From contig NZ_JAJSAR010000001.1 in assembly GCF_021729085.1 (NCBI RefSeq), forward strand, positions 620,001-684,000: DNA of 64,000 nucleotides. The letters are read 5' to 3'. Below the pieces are notes generated by a model. That model was not told where the DNA came from, did no database searches, and saw only the letters and a program-made list of their open reading frames with translations. Made by a program: the position numbers and the translations under genes. Shown here piece by piece: positions 9,022 through 17,349 of the stretch. Numbering within the stretch: the stretch's first letter is position 1; every line of letters starts with the position of its first letter. Origin of the DNA: Pseudohongiella sp. O18. Lineage in GTDB: Bacteria > Pseudomonadota > Gammaproteobacteria > Pseudomonadales > Pseudohongiellaceae.

Positions 9022-11786
9022 GCCTGATCCCAGTTTTCACCGACACCGACATCAACCACCAGCGGCACGTCCAGTGACGCAGCGCTGACCATACGAAATC
9101 GCACTCCCTCTGTCAGCAAATCCACGTCCGCTTCTGCGACCTCAAAAATCAATTCGTCATGCACCTGAAGGACCAGCCTGGCGTCGAGAACGCCAGTCTG
9201 CAACCAGTGATCTATATCAACCATCGCCTGCTTGATAATGTCCGCGGCGGTTCCCTGCATGGGTGCATTGATCGCGGTGCGCTGGGCAGCCTTGCGCAGC
9301 ATCCCGTTGCCTGCCTTGATGTCTGGCAGATACAGCCGTCGACCGAACAGGGTCTCCACATAGCCTTTTTCCTCGGCCAGTTCCCGGGTGCGCTCCATGT
9401 ATTCCAGGACGCCGGGGTAGCGTTCAAAGTAACGGTCAACATAAAGCTGGGCATCGTGACGGTCGATTCCCAGTTGCCGCGCCAGGCCAAACGCTGACAT
9501 GCCATAGATCAGGCCAAAGTTGATGGCCTTGGCGCGCCGCCGCTGCTCGCCAGTGACGTCGTCCACGCTCACCCCAAAGACTTCGGCAGCAGTTGCCCGA
9601 TGTACATCCTGAGCATTGGCAAATGCGGTTACCAGACCCTTGTCCTGGGACAGATGCGCCATGATGCGCAGCTCGACTTGTGAGTAGTCAGCTGCTACCA
9701 GTCGGTAACCCGGAGCCGCGATGAAGGCCTGACGGATTTTGCGCCCCTCGGTGCTGCGTATCGGAATATTCTGCAGGTTGGGCTCTGTTGATGACAGTCG
9801 CCCTGTGGCCGCTACCGCCTGCTGAAATGTCGAATGGATACGGCGGGTGCTGCGGTTTATCTGCAGCGGCAGCTTTTCTGTGTAGGTTGATTTCAGTTTA
9901 CTGAGCCCGCGATGCTCCATGATCATATTGGGCAGGTCGTACTCCAGCGCCAGCTCCTGCAACACGGCCTCGGCCGTGGAGGGCTGCCCCTTGGGCGTCT
10001 TTTTCAGCACCGGCAGATTCATTTTTTCGTAAAGCACGGTCTGCAGCTGTTTCGGCGAACCCAGGTTAAAGGTCTCTCCGGCTTCCTTGTAGACCTGCTC
10101 CTCGAGCTCTGCCAGGCGCTCAGACAGTGCAGCTGACTGTTCGTGCAGCCGCTCCGGATCAACCGCAATACCGGTTCGTTCCATGCGTTGCAGAACCGGG
10201 CTCAGCGCCAGTTCAAAGTATCGATAAAGTCCCCATAGCTCACCAGTGCTTTCCAGCACGGCCTGCAATTTGTGGCGAAGCCGGAACGTCATGTCGGCGC
10301 GCGGCGCCAGCCAGTCAAGCGCGGCCTGCGGATCGCACTGACTGACCGGGAGTTTGTTTCGGCCCGAGCCGAGCAGGGCATCCAGCGACTTCAGCGACTG
10401 CTGCAGGTAGTAGTGACTGACATCTTCCAGGCTGTGATTGTTGGCCACCGAGTTCAAGACGTAAGAAGCCAGATGCGTGTCGAATCGCCAGCCTCGGACT
10501 GCTATGTCATGATTCTGCATCAGATGAGCCAGACGTTTGCTGTCGTGTGCCACTTTGTGGATTGAGGGATCCTGCAGGACTGGTTTGAGCAACTGCAGAC
10601 ATTCCCGCCGATCGAGATTGGATGCTGACTCAAGGCTGTCGTGGGCGAGGGGCAGATATACTGCCTGACCTGGCTCCCAGCTGAAGGCCAGTCCGATGAC
10701 CTGGGCAGACATGAAGTGCTCATTAGCATCAAACAACGCAGCCACCGCGAATTGACCTGCGGATTTGATCGCCCCGATGGTGCTTTTCAGAGCCTCAGTG
10801 TCCGCCAGTAACTCGTAATCCTGTCGCGAGGTCTCCAGCTTACTCAGATCAGGCCCATCGTTCTCGGCAGGGTCGGTAACTCCCAGATCTTCACGCACGG
10901 CAGCCAGCTGCTCGGAGGAGACCTCTACACCCTGTGATTCCAGCTCCTTGGTCCAGGTCTTGAATTCGAATTCACTGAACAGCGCCATCAGCTGCGTCTG
11001 GTCCGGCTCTTCGGGGATCAGCTCACTGATGGAAATATCCAGGGACACATCCAGTTTAATGGTGGCCAGCTCGTAGGACAGACGCAACTGTTCGATGTTA
11101 TCTCGCAGCTTTTCGCCGATCTTGCCGCCAATTTTGTCGGCGTTTTCAATAATGGCATCCATGGATCCGTATTCCTGCAGCCATTTCACCGCAGTCTTTG
11201 GCCCGACCCCTGGTACACCCGGTATGTTGTCTACCTTGTCGCCCGTCAACGCGAGAAAGTCGACTATTCGCTCTGGTGGCAGGCTGAACTTTTTGTTGAC
11301 CCCTTCAATATCAAGCCGCTCATTCGTCATTGTATTGATCAGCGTGACGTGACCACTTACTAACTGGGCGAGGTCTTTATCGCCGGTAGATACCAGTGTC
11401 TCCCGTTGCTGTGTGGTCGCCTGACAGGCCAGGGTACCGATTACATCATCGGCTTCAACATCCGGGATCACCAGCAGCGGCAGACCCATGGCTTTGATGA
11501 TGTGGTGGATCGGCTCGATCTGACTGCGCAGCTCATCGGGCATTGGTGGGCGATGCGCTTTATATTCTTTGTAGATCTCATTACGAAAGGTGTCGCCCTT
11601 GGCGTCAAACACAACAGCAATGGGGCTTTCCGGATACTCTTTCTGGAGACTGCGAATCATGCTGATGACGCCCTTTATGGCGCCAGTCGGCTGGCCTTTG
11701 CTGCTGACCAGAGGCGGCAGGGCGTGATACGCCCGGAAAAGATACGAAGATCCGTCAATGAGGATTAGAGGGCTGACTGATGTCAT
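9015..11786 (-). CDS. polA: DNA polymerase I with a degenerate proofreading domain
   Basis: Repair and Okazaki-fragment polymerase, 923 residues (E. coli 928). The 5'-nuclease domain (1-300) keeps its acidic residues (IDGSS 10-14, VFDAKGD 59-65, EADD 111-114, STGDKD 133-138, TGDKVDN 181-187). The polymerase domain is intact: motif [12 protein letters not shown], motif [15 protein letters not shown] and motif C QVHDE. The middle 3'-5' exonuclease domain (about 325-515) keeps the fold but, by hand alignment to E. coli, lacks all metal ligands: Asp355 and Glu357 become Ala and Leu around 349-351, Asp424 becomes Leu419, Tyr497 becomes Trp492 and Asp501 becomes Arg496. The enzyme is therefore predicted not to proofread, as in Thermus and Bacillus enzymes. 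Confidence 0.97.
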   Translation of the reverse strand: MTSVSPLILIDGSSYLFRAYHALPPLVSSKGQPTGAIKGVISMIRSLQKEYPESPIAVVFDAKGDTFRNEIYKEYKAHRPPMPDELRSQIEPIHHIIKAMGLPLLVIPDVEADDVIGTLACQATTQQRETLVSTGDKDLAQLVSGHVTLINTMTNERLDIEGVNKKFSLPPERIVDFLALTGDKVDNIPGVPGVGPKTAVKWLQEYGSMDAIIENADKIGGKIGEKLRDNIEQLRLSYELATIKLDVSLDISISELIPEEPDQTQLMALFSEFEFKTWTKELESQGVEVSSEQLAAVREDLGVTDPAENDGPDLSKLETSRQDYELLADTEALKSTIGAIKSAGQFAVAALFDANEHFMSAQVIGLAFSWEPGQAVYLPLAHDSLESASNLDRRECLQLLKPVLQDPSIHKVAHDSKRLAHLMQNHDIAVRGWRFDTHLASYVLNSVANNHSLEDVSHYYLQQSLKSLDALLGSGRNKLPVSQCDPQAALDWLAPRADMTFRLRHKLQAVLESTGELWGLYRYFELALSPVLQRMERTGIAVDPERLHEQSAALSERLAELEEQVYKEAGETFNLGSPKQLQTVLYEKMNLPVLKKTPKGQPSTAEAVLQELALEYDLPNMIMEHRGLSKLKSTYTEKLPLQINRSTRRIHSTFQQAVAATGRLSSTEPNLQNIPIRSTEGRKIRQAFIAAPGYRLVAADYSQVELRIMAHLSQDKGLVTAFANAQDVHRATAAEVFGVSVDDVTGEQRRRAKAINFGLIYGMSAFGLARQLGIDRHDAQLYVDRYFERYPGVLEYMERTRELAEEKGYVETLFGRRLYLPDIKAGNGMLRKAAQRTAINAPMQGTAADIIKQAMVDIDHWLQTGVLDARLVLQVHDELIFEVAEADVDLLTEGVRFRMVSAASLDVPLVVDVGVGENWDQAH

Positions 11787-11964
11787 GGCGTGGGACGTCC
11801 GCTGTGCTTGGCAGGCGGTTGAAAAACTATCTCGGCTTTGGCTTCCTGCGTCGCTCTACCTCCTGCATCCATGCAGTCGTACGTTGCCAATGCCTTGATT
11901 ACGTTTTTCAGCCGCCTTTTTGGTTAGTTTGATGAAACCTGACACCGCTTGAAGGCATTGGCAA
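11787..11964. repeat. Nested inverted-repeat element between znuA and polA
   Basis: An outer pair of arms, GGCGGTTGAAAAAC at 11814-11827 and GTTTTTCAGCCGCC at 11903-11916, is complementary at 13 of 14 positions (the other a G-T pair) and is followed on the plus strand by TTTTT (11917-11921). Inside, GGCTTTGGC near 11834 pairs with GCCAATGCC at 11887-11895, and CTGCATCCATGCAG forms a small hairpin. A competing perfect 13-base inverted repeat pairs 11884-11896 with 11952-11964, inside the end of znuA. Read on the plus strand it resembles a structured RNA of about 105 bases ending in an intrinsic terminator; a degenerate miniature mobile element is the alternative. Confidence 0.5.
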
Positions 11965-12865
11965 GGTTTTCCATCAAGTTTACATAAGCCCGGGGGCCGG
12001 AGGTCAAGGCCTGTCCCGTGGTATCTGCCTGAATACGGTTGACCGGCTGATTGCCAAGCAGTGTATTCACGGTGCTGGCCTGCGCCGTGACATCTTCCAG
12101 TACGCAGGTCAGCGGACGCTCTTCAATGGCTCTGCGAACCGCCAGCATGTGGCGCACACCTGGCTGAAGCTCCTCGCTCTCCACAAATACCAGCTGATGA
12201 CTCAGGTTGAACTGGCGCTCAAAATACTGGAAGGCGTTGTGATACACCGCATAATCCGTGCTTTGCAACGGCATCAGATCGGCCTTAAGACGGTCTCTCA
12301 GAGAGATCAGCTGTTGTGAAAAGCTGGCCAGATTATGCTGGTAACGACCTGCATTGACTGGGTCGAGAGCAGACAGTTTGCTCACCATGGCCTGGGCAAT
12401 CAACAATGCATTGTCCGTATCCAGCCAGATGTGAGGGTCGATGCTGTGACCCTGCTTGTGTTGATGACCTGCATGGTCACCCTGCTGCGGAATGAGGATT
12501 TCGACATTGTCGTGTTCGTCGTATCCGGCGTGATGCACTGTCAGGCCCGGCAGGGCGAGCACTTCAACAGTTTCAGTGTCTCGTTCGGCGAGAGTGTCTG
12601 CCAGCCAGGTTTCCAGTTCCGGACCCACCCAGACCAGCAGATTGGCCGTGCTGATGGCGCGAACAGTGGAGGGTTTCATGACAAAGTGGTGATAGGATTG
12701 ATTGGCAGGAATCAGCACCGCCGGCTCTGAAACACCATCGGTAACCGCATGGGCGATCAGTTGCAGTGGCTTGATACTGGTAACAACGGTAACCTGCGCC
12801 GCTGCGACATGGCTGAGCATCAGTGTAAGACTGACTGCCAGAATCGTTCGTAACATTGGGATCAT
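11924..12865 (-). CDS. znuA: Zinc ABC transporter periplasmic binding protein ZnuA
   Basis: Captures zinc in the periplasm and delivers it to the ZnuBC permease. The 313-residue precursor has a signal peptide ending at AAA (about residue 23). Zinc-ligand positions are visible: His60-type YHHF near 59, the histidine-rich acidic loop (about 112-141, with many His and Asp), DPHIWLD, YHNAFQYF and LEDVTAQ. The charged His loop is typical of the zinc, not manganese, subgroup. It diverges from znuC, and a Zur-type operator overlaps its probable promoter 13 bases upstream of the ATG. A second in-frame ATG at 12856 is possible. No zur gene is present here. Confidence 0.93.
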   Translation of the reverse strand: MIPMLRTILAVSLTLMLSHVAAAQVTVVTSIKPLQLIAHAVTDGVSEPAVLIPANQSYHHFVMKPSTVRAISTANLLVWVGPELETWLADTLAERDTETVEVLALPGLTVHHAGYDEHDNVEILIPQQGDHAGHQHKQGHSIDPHIWLDTDNALLIAQAMVSKLSALDPVNAGRYQHNLASFSQQLISLRDRLKADLMPLQSTDYAVYHNAFQYFERQFNLSHQLVFVESEELQPGVRHMLAVRRAIEERPLTCVLEDVTAQASTVNTLLGNQPVNRIQADTTGQALTSGPRAYVNLMENLANAFKRCQVSSN

Positions 12866-12877
12866 CTGTCATCAAAA

Positions 12878-12900
12878 GAAATGCTATCATATACCATTTT
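12878..12900. promoter_or_regulatory. Zur-type zinc operator between znuA and znuC
   Basis: An imperfect palindrome has arms AAATGCTAT (12879-12887) and ATACCATTT (12891-12899) separated by three bases and matching at 8 of 9 positions. This resembles the gammaproteobacterial Zur box. On the minus strand it contains TATGAT (12891-12886), a plausible -10 for znuA, so bound Zur would block znuA directly and could also cover a znuC promoter. Confidence 0.8.
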
Positions 12901-13019
12901 GCGCGAAAGCTCCATCATCACCCTTCCGCGTGCCGGTATCCTGCAGTTGGTGCAGATGTCAGCCAAGGGCCTGAATTAAATGATCGATGCAGCCGCCATG
13001 GGTAGTTCAAGGATTTCAT

Positions 13020-13787
13020 ATGAGCCATGAAACATTAGTTGAAGCCAGGGATGTAAGCCTCAGCCTGGGTGGCCGAAAAATTCTGGATCGTGTGAATCTG
13101 ACACTGAGCAAGGGCAAGCTCCTGACACTGATTGGTCCGAATGGCGCCGGCAAAACCACACTGGTAAGAATCGTGCTGGGGCTGATGCAGGGAGAATCGG
13201 GAAAGCTGGTGCGCAAACCCGGTCTGCGCATTGGTTATATGCCGCAGAAAGTATTTGTCGAACCCACCCTGCCTCTGACCGTCGAACGCTTTATCCAGCT
13301 CGGCGCTCGCGGACTGAAAGTGGTCGCGGCCAACAAGGTGCTGGACGAGGTCAAAGTAGGGCACTTGCTCAGACAACAGGTTTCCGCGCTGTCCGGTGGG
13401 GAAATGCAGCGCGTTCTGCTGGCGCGCGCTCTAAGCCACTCGCCAGATCTGCTGGTGCTTGATGAGCCGGCCCAGGGCGTCGACATTAATGGACAGACGG
13501 AGCTGTACGAACTGATCAACACCATTCGTGAGCGGCACCATTGCGGAGTGATGATGGTGTCTCATGACCTGCACCTGGTCATGGCCGCCACCGACGAAGT
13601 CATCTGTCTGAACCAGCACATATGCTGTCATGGCAAACCTGAACATGTGAGCAATGATCCGGCCTACCTGGCGCTATTCGGCAAGAGACAGGCAGCCACA
13701 CTGGCAGTTTATACTCACCACCACAACCATGATCACGATATCGCTGGCGATGTCATCAAGCCAAAGGACGGCCACCGCCATGTATGA
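13020..13787 (+). CDS. znuC: Zinc ABC transporter ATPase ZnuC
   Basis: Cytoplasmic ATPase driving zinc import. The start ATG 13020 is preceded by AAGGAT at a good distance and gives 255 residues, the usual length. Walker A is [11 protein letters not shown]-loop MPQKVF, signature [15 protein letters not shown], Walker [13 protein letters not shown] and the switch His in VSHDLH. The C-terminal tail is histidine-rich (HHHNHDHD), which probably binds zinc and is typical of ZnuC. Its stop overlaps the znuB start by 8 bases, so the two are co-translated. Confidence 0.95.
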   Translation: MSHETLVEARDVSLSLGGRKILDRVNLTLSKGKLLTLIGPNGAGKTTLVRIVLGLMQGESGKLVRKPGLRIGYMPQKVFVEPTLPLTVERFIQLGARGLKVVAANKVLDEVKVGHLLRQQVSALSGGEMQRVLLARALSHSPDLLVLDEPAQGVDINGQTELYELINTIRERHHCGVMMVSHDLHLVMAATDEVICLNQHICCHGKPEHVSNDPAYLALFGKRQAATLAVYTHHHNHDHDIAGDVIKPKDGHRHV

Positions 13788-14568
13788 TTTTATCATTTAC
13801 GCCGTTATCGCCGGGCTTCTGATAGCCGCGCTCGCAGGGCCGCTGGGATGCTTTGTAGTCTGGCGCCGCATGTCCTACTTTGGCGATACCCTGGCGCATT
13901 CGTCGCTGCTCGGTGTTGCTCTGGCCATTGTCGCCAGTATCAACCTGCAGCTTGCCATCATTATCAGCTGCGCCGTGTTTGCGGCGATTCTGCTGCTGCT
14001 GGAAAAAAGGCAGATGCTTGCCACTGATACACTGCTAGGCATCATCGCCCACAGCACGCTGGCTTTCGGCCTGCTGATTCTGTCACTGTCGGACATGGTG
14101 CAGGTGAATCTGATGGCGTTTCTGTTCGGCGACCTGCTGACCATTACGCAACAGGATCTTATCTGGATAGTCGCTACCTGCGTGGTGCTGGCGGGGCTTC
14201 TGTATCACTTCTGGGGAGAGTTCCTGGCGCTTACCGTTCATAAAGAGCTGGCCATCGTCGAAGGTCTGCCAGTAGAACGGCTTTATGCACTGCTGGTGCT
14301 GATGATTGCGATGCTGATCGCAGTGGCCATGAAAATCGTGGGTGTTCTGCTGATCACTTCCTTGCTCATCATTCCGGCCGCTGCCGCCAGACGACTGGCC
14401 AGCACGCCGGAACAGATGGCACTCGGCGCCGCAATAATCGGCTGCCTCGCCGTGGCAGGCGGTGTCACGCTGTCGTTCTATCTGGACACACCGGCAGGCC
14501 CTTCGATTGTAGCCTGCGCATGTGTTTGCTTCCTGCTTATTTACGCCCGTCCGGTAACGCGCGTTTAA
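13780..14568 (+). CDS. znuB: Zinc ABC transporter permease ZnuB
   Basis: Inner-membrane permease of the ABC-3 family, forming the zinc channel with ZnuC. The start ATG 13780 gives MYDFII and 262 residues, matching family length; AAAGGA lies upstream inside znuC. About eight transmembrane helices are apparent, with the conserved [20 protein letters not shown] region near residue 20 and the coupling segment around VEGLPVERL. The 3' end overlaps that of the convergent SCO gene by four bases (TTAA, which serves as stop on both strands). Confidence 0.94.
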   Translation: MYDFIIYAVIAGLLIAALAGPLGCFVVWRRMSYFGDTLAHSSLLGVALAIVASINLQLAIIISCAVFAAILLLLEKRQMLATDTLLGIIAHSTLAFGLLILSLSDMVQVNLMAFLFGDLLTITQQDLIWIVATCVVLAGLLYHFWGEFLALTVHKELAIVEGLPVERLYALLVLMIAMLIAVAMKIVGVLLITSLLIIPAAAARRLASTPEQMALGAAIIGCLAVAGGVTLSFYLDTPAGPSIVACACVCFLLIYARPVTRV

Positions 14569-15236
14569 AGCGTGTTGCGGATGATCCGGTAGGTTTCGCT
14601 GATCTGGTCCCGCTTGATATTCGGCTCCAGGAAACCGCGGTAGCGGCCCTCAGGATCAATCAGCAGGATGTTGCCGCTGTGGTCAACCATAAAGTTTTGT
14701 GGCTGACCTCCATCCGGCGCTGGCACCGGCATGATTCCATGCGCAATAAAAAGCTCGCTGGCCAGTTGTGATACCTGGCGATACTCTCCATTGAGACCCA
14801 GAAAATCCTCATGGTAGGCCTGCATGAAGTCTGCGATTTTTGCGGTGTCGTCACGGAAGGGGTCAACACTGATCATGACCACTTGTGTGTCATCCTGCAG
14901 GGGGTCACCTTCCAGATCATTATAGAAGCCAGTCAGCTCAAACATGGTCAGAGGGCAGATATCGGGACAGTTGGTGAAACCAAAAAACACCATGGTCCAG
15001 TTGCCTTGCAGAGACTCCTCTGTGAAAGGCTGACCGTAGTGATCTACCAGGTCAAACTCACTGATGGCCACAGGCGCTTCATAAATCATCGCGCCCATCT
15101 CACGCAGCTCTTCTGCAGAAACCTGCTCCTGCTGAGCTGAGCGATTGTTATCAGCGTACCGTGCATAGGTCATGTAAAAAACGATAACCACCCAGACAAG
15201 GCACAGAATGAGGGTCAGTTTTACGCCTTTTTTCAT
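14565..15236 (-). CDS. SCO1/SenC family copper chaperone
   Basis: Membrane-anchored thioredoxin-fold protein that delivers copper to the CuA site of cytochrome oxidase subunit II. One N-terminal transmembrane helix (about 6-25) precedes a periplasmic domain with the copper-binding motif CPDIC (TNCPDICPLTMFEL) and the distal His in MVDHSGN. Length 223 residues is usual. It lies immediately downstream of cyoE on the same strand (34-base gap), as in the Pseudomonas cox cluster, and close to two oxidase operons. Confidence 0.92.
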   Translation of the reverse strand: MKKGVKLTLILCLVWVVIVFYMTYARYADNNRSAQQEQVSAEELREMGAMIYEAPVAISEFDLVDHYGQPFTEESLQGNWTMVFFGFTNCPDICPLTMFELTGFYNDLEGDPLQDDTQVVMISVDPFRDDTAKIADFMQAYHEDFLGLNGEYRQVSQLASELFIAHGIMPVPAPDGGQPQNFMVDHSGNILLIDPEGRYRGFLEPNIKRDQISETYRIIRNTL

Positions 15237-15269
15237 AATTTACTGCCTGCTATGAAAAGTTTGCGAAAG

Positions 15270-16175
15270 TCAGATCGTGATGTAGTGATCAAGCAAAAGA
15301 ACCGGAAACAGCACCATCAGATAGATGATGGAGTATTTGAAAGTATCCATGGCCGTTGATGGCTTGGGCCGGAACATCAGCAGCAGCGACCAGATCAGGA
15401 AGCCAACGCCGAGGACCACTGCGGCAAGCAGATAGAGCAGACCACTCATGCCAATCAGCCAGGGGAGGATGCTGACCAGCAACAGGATAATGGTGTAGAG
15501 AATAATGTGGATCTTGGTGAGATGTTCGCCATGGGTGACAGGCAGCATGGGGATGCCCGTCTTGGCGTACTCATCCTTGCGGTATATGGCCAGCGCCCAG
15601 AAGTGCGGTGGCGTCCAGGCAAAGATGATCAGCACCAGAATCAATGCACCGGGCTCAATGGTGCCGGTCACTGCGGCCCAGCCAAGCAGGGGGGGCATGG
15701 CGCCTGACAGGCCGCCGATGACAATGTTCTGGGGTGTTGCACGCTTCAGGTAACCGGTGTAGATGAAGGCATAACCAATAAAAGAAGCCAGCGTCAGCCA
15801 GGCGCTCAGCGGGTTGACCCAGATCAGCATGATCGCCATGCCGGCTATGCCAATGATCGCTGCAAACCAGGCGGCCTGCCGCGGAGCAACACGACCCTGC
15901 GGCATGGGGCGGTTGATGGTTCGGCGCATGACAGCGTCAACCTTACGGTCGATCAGGTGGTTAACCACGGCGCCGGAGCCGGCAACCAGCGCAATGCCGA
16001 TATTGCCGAGTATCAGGATGTCCAGCGGCACCATGCCAGGCACCGCCAGAAACATGCCAACCAGGGAGGTCAGAATCATCAACATGACCACCCGCGGCTT
16101 GCACATTTCATAATAGTCGCGCCAGCTTGCGGTCTGATTGTGCGTCAGTTCTGTCACGGAGATCTCTCTCTGCAT
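15270..16175 (-). CDS. cyoE: Protohaem IX farnesyltransferase (haem O synthase)
   Basis: Inner-membrane prenyltransferase converting haem B to haem O, the precursor of haem A for aa3 oxidases. About nine transmembrane helices are visible. The prenyl-diphosphate binding motif NHLIDRKVDAVMRRT and the DxxxD-like second loop KDEYAKTGIPMLPV are present. Start is uncertain: ATG 16175 (used here), an upstream ATG 16205, or GTG 16157, which would give an N-terminus resembling Pseudomonas CyoE (WRDYYEMCKPRVV shortly after the start). Followed by the SCO gene. No haem A synthase (ctaA) gene is found in the window. Confidence 0.94.
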   Translation of the reverse strand: MQREISVTELTHNQTASWRDYYEMCKPRVVMLMILTSLVGMFLAVPGMVPLDILILGNIGIALVAGSGAVVNHLIDRKVDAVMRRTINRPMPQGRVAPRQAAWFAAIIGIAGMAIMLIWVNPLSAWLTLASFIGYAFIYTGYLKRATPQNIVIGGLSGAMPPLLGWAAVTGTIEPGALILVLIIFAWTPPHFWALAIYRKDEYAKTGIPMLPVTHGEHLTKIHIILYTIILLLVSILPWLIGMSGLLYLLAAVVLGVGFLIWSLLLMFRPKPSTAMDTFKYSIIYLMVLFPVLLLDHYITI

Positions 16176-16235
16176 ACACCTGCGCCACGGACTTCGGGCG
16201 GGCATGTCTACTGTGAATTTATCGGGGGTTGGCTA

Positions 16236-16264
16236 TTGTAACGTAAATCAGTCTGCGATAGAAA
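16236..16264 (+). promoter_or_regulatory. Possible sigma-70 promoter for the 16.3-17.0 kb gene pair
   Basis: TTGTAA (16236-16241), a 17-base spacer and TAGAAA (16259-16264) precede a strong ribosome binding site at 16285. Match is moderate, spacing is ideal. Confidence 0.4.
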
Positions 16265-16295
16265 AAACAAGACAAATTATTTTTGGAGGAGTAAA

Positions 16296-16484
16296 TTGAT
16301 ATTGAGAGCGGCCCGAAAGGTCAAGTCCGCTACTCAAGGGAAATGGCCCCAAGCCGACCCAGCAAGACCGGCAGCAGGGTCTCAGTCTGTTGATTTAGTG
16401 TCATCTGAAATTGCGGAGCAGGTGTATACAAGACTGATAGATGTACAAAGAAGCGATCCAAAAACAGAAGGAGAAGCTAAATGA
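16296..16484 (+). CDS. Small unknown protein, TTG start
   Basis: I do not recognise this 62-residue reading frame. Support comes from its signals: GGAGGAG at 16285-16291 sits four bases before a TTG start, and its stop overlaps the ATG of the next gene as ATGA, the usual sign of translational coupling. The product is hydrophilic and basic at the N-terminus (RAARKVKSA), without a signal peptide or membrane segment. It could be a genuine small protein or a leader that couples translation of the downstream membrane protein. Composition does not differ obviously from neighbours. Confidence 0.42.
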   Translation: MILRAARKVKSATQGKWPQADPARPAAGSQSVDLVSSEIAEQVYTRLIDVQRSDPKTEGEAK

Positions 16485-17020
16485 GATGTATCTATTATTT
16501 GTCACCCACCCTCAAAAGCACCCATCAGATCTCAGACGATCTGCACTCCATCGGCGTGGATGACTGGTTTCTGCATATCCACAGCAAGGACGAGAGCGGG
16601 CTGGTCAAAGAGCATCTTCACTCGAGCAATTATTTTGAAACCCTGGACTTTATTCGCGAAGGATTCATAGGCGCTGGAATTGGCTTTGTCGCGGGCCTGG
16701 TGTTTGCCGGTCTGATCGGCATGACAGATCCCTTTGCGGTATCCATCCCCTGGTACGCCTTTGCGGCCATCGTGTTTCTGGTCACCTGTTTTGGTGCCTG
16801 GGTAGGCGGCCTGACTGGTGTGATGAATGAGAACAAAAAGATCGCTCACTTCCACGACGATATTAAAGCTGGCAAGTATCTTGTTCTGATTTACGCGAAG
16901 GAAAAGCAGGTCAAGAAAGTGCAGGAGATGATGACCAACAAGCATCCCGAGGCACAACTTGCCGCTATTGACCCTCACTTCCTGAACCCATTTGCAGACC
17001 TGCAGATGGTCCGTGCCTGA
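16481..17020 (+). CDS. Unknown two-helix membrane protein
   Basis: A 179-residue protein I cannot assign to a function. An N-terminal soluble part (1-58) is followed by two glycine-rich transmembrane helices (about 63-85 and 90-115) and a cytoplasmic C-terminal part that begins with charged NENKKIAHFHDD and ends near NPFADLQMVRA. Both soluble parts could form small alpha-beta folds. It has its own ribosome binding site (AAGGAG, seven bases upstream) and overlaps the preceding small frame by 4 bases. It lies between cyoE and an oxidase operon but shares no recognisable oxidase motif. Confidence 0.75.
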   Translation: MRCIYYLSPTLKSTHQISDDLHSIGVDDWFLHIHSKDESGLVKEHLHSSNYFETLDFIREGFIGAGIGFVAGLVFAGLIGMTDPFAVSIPWYAFAAIVFLVTCFGAWVGGLTGVMNENKKIAHFHDDIKAGKYLVLIYAKEKQVKKVQEMMTNKHPEAQLAAIDPHFLNPFADLQMVRA

Positions 17021-17349
17021 TTGCTTCACAGCAGTTGTTGCACAGACTAAAACAATACTATACGATCCAAAGGGATGGTGGTTTACCCCGCCATCCCCGC
17101 TTGAATGTTTGATGTAACAAGTACGATGTAACACCGTTGAGTACCCGTCCGAAAGATAACAAGAAAGGGAGGGACCCGCGTTGTGAACGGCATTTGTTTT
17201 CACGTTCGATGTCAACGACGTAACCAGGACATTCACCACCCGATGCTGCTGCCTGTGCAGTGCATCCGGCCTTTTATTTTTATCTTTCGCTGTACAGTTG
17301 CTGTATCCACTGTTGTCCGTGCTCGCACTTTCACAAGGATATCCCGCGT
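17021..17349. other. Intergenic region before the first oxidase operon
   Basis: This 329-base gap holds a hairpin with a 10-bp stem (17072-17081 with 17088-17097, one G-T pair, six-base loop) without a following T-run, then two direct copies of GATGTAACA (17111-17119 and 17125-17133) whose starts are 14 bases apart. A possible promoter lies near 17034-17063 (TTGTTG, TATACG). A strong ribosome binding site at about 17164-17174 precedes a GTG frame that runs into coxB in another frame and looks non-coding. Confidence 0.45.
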
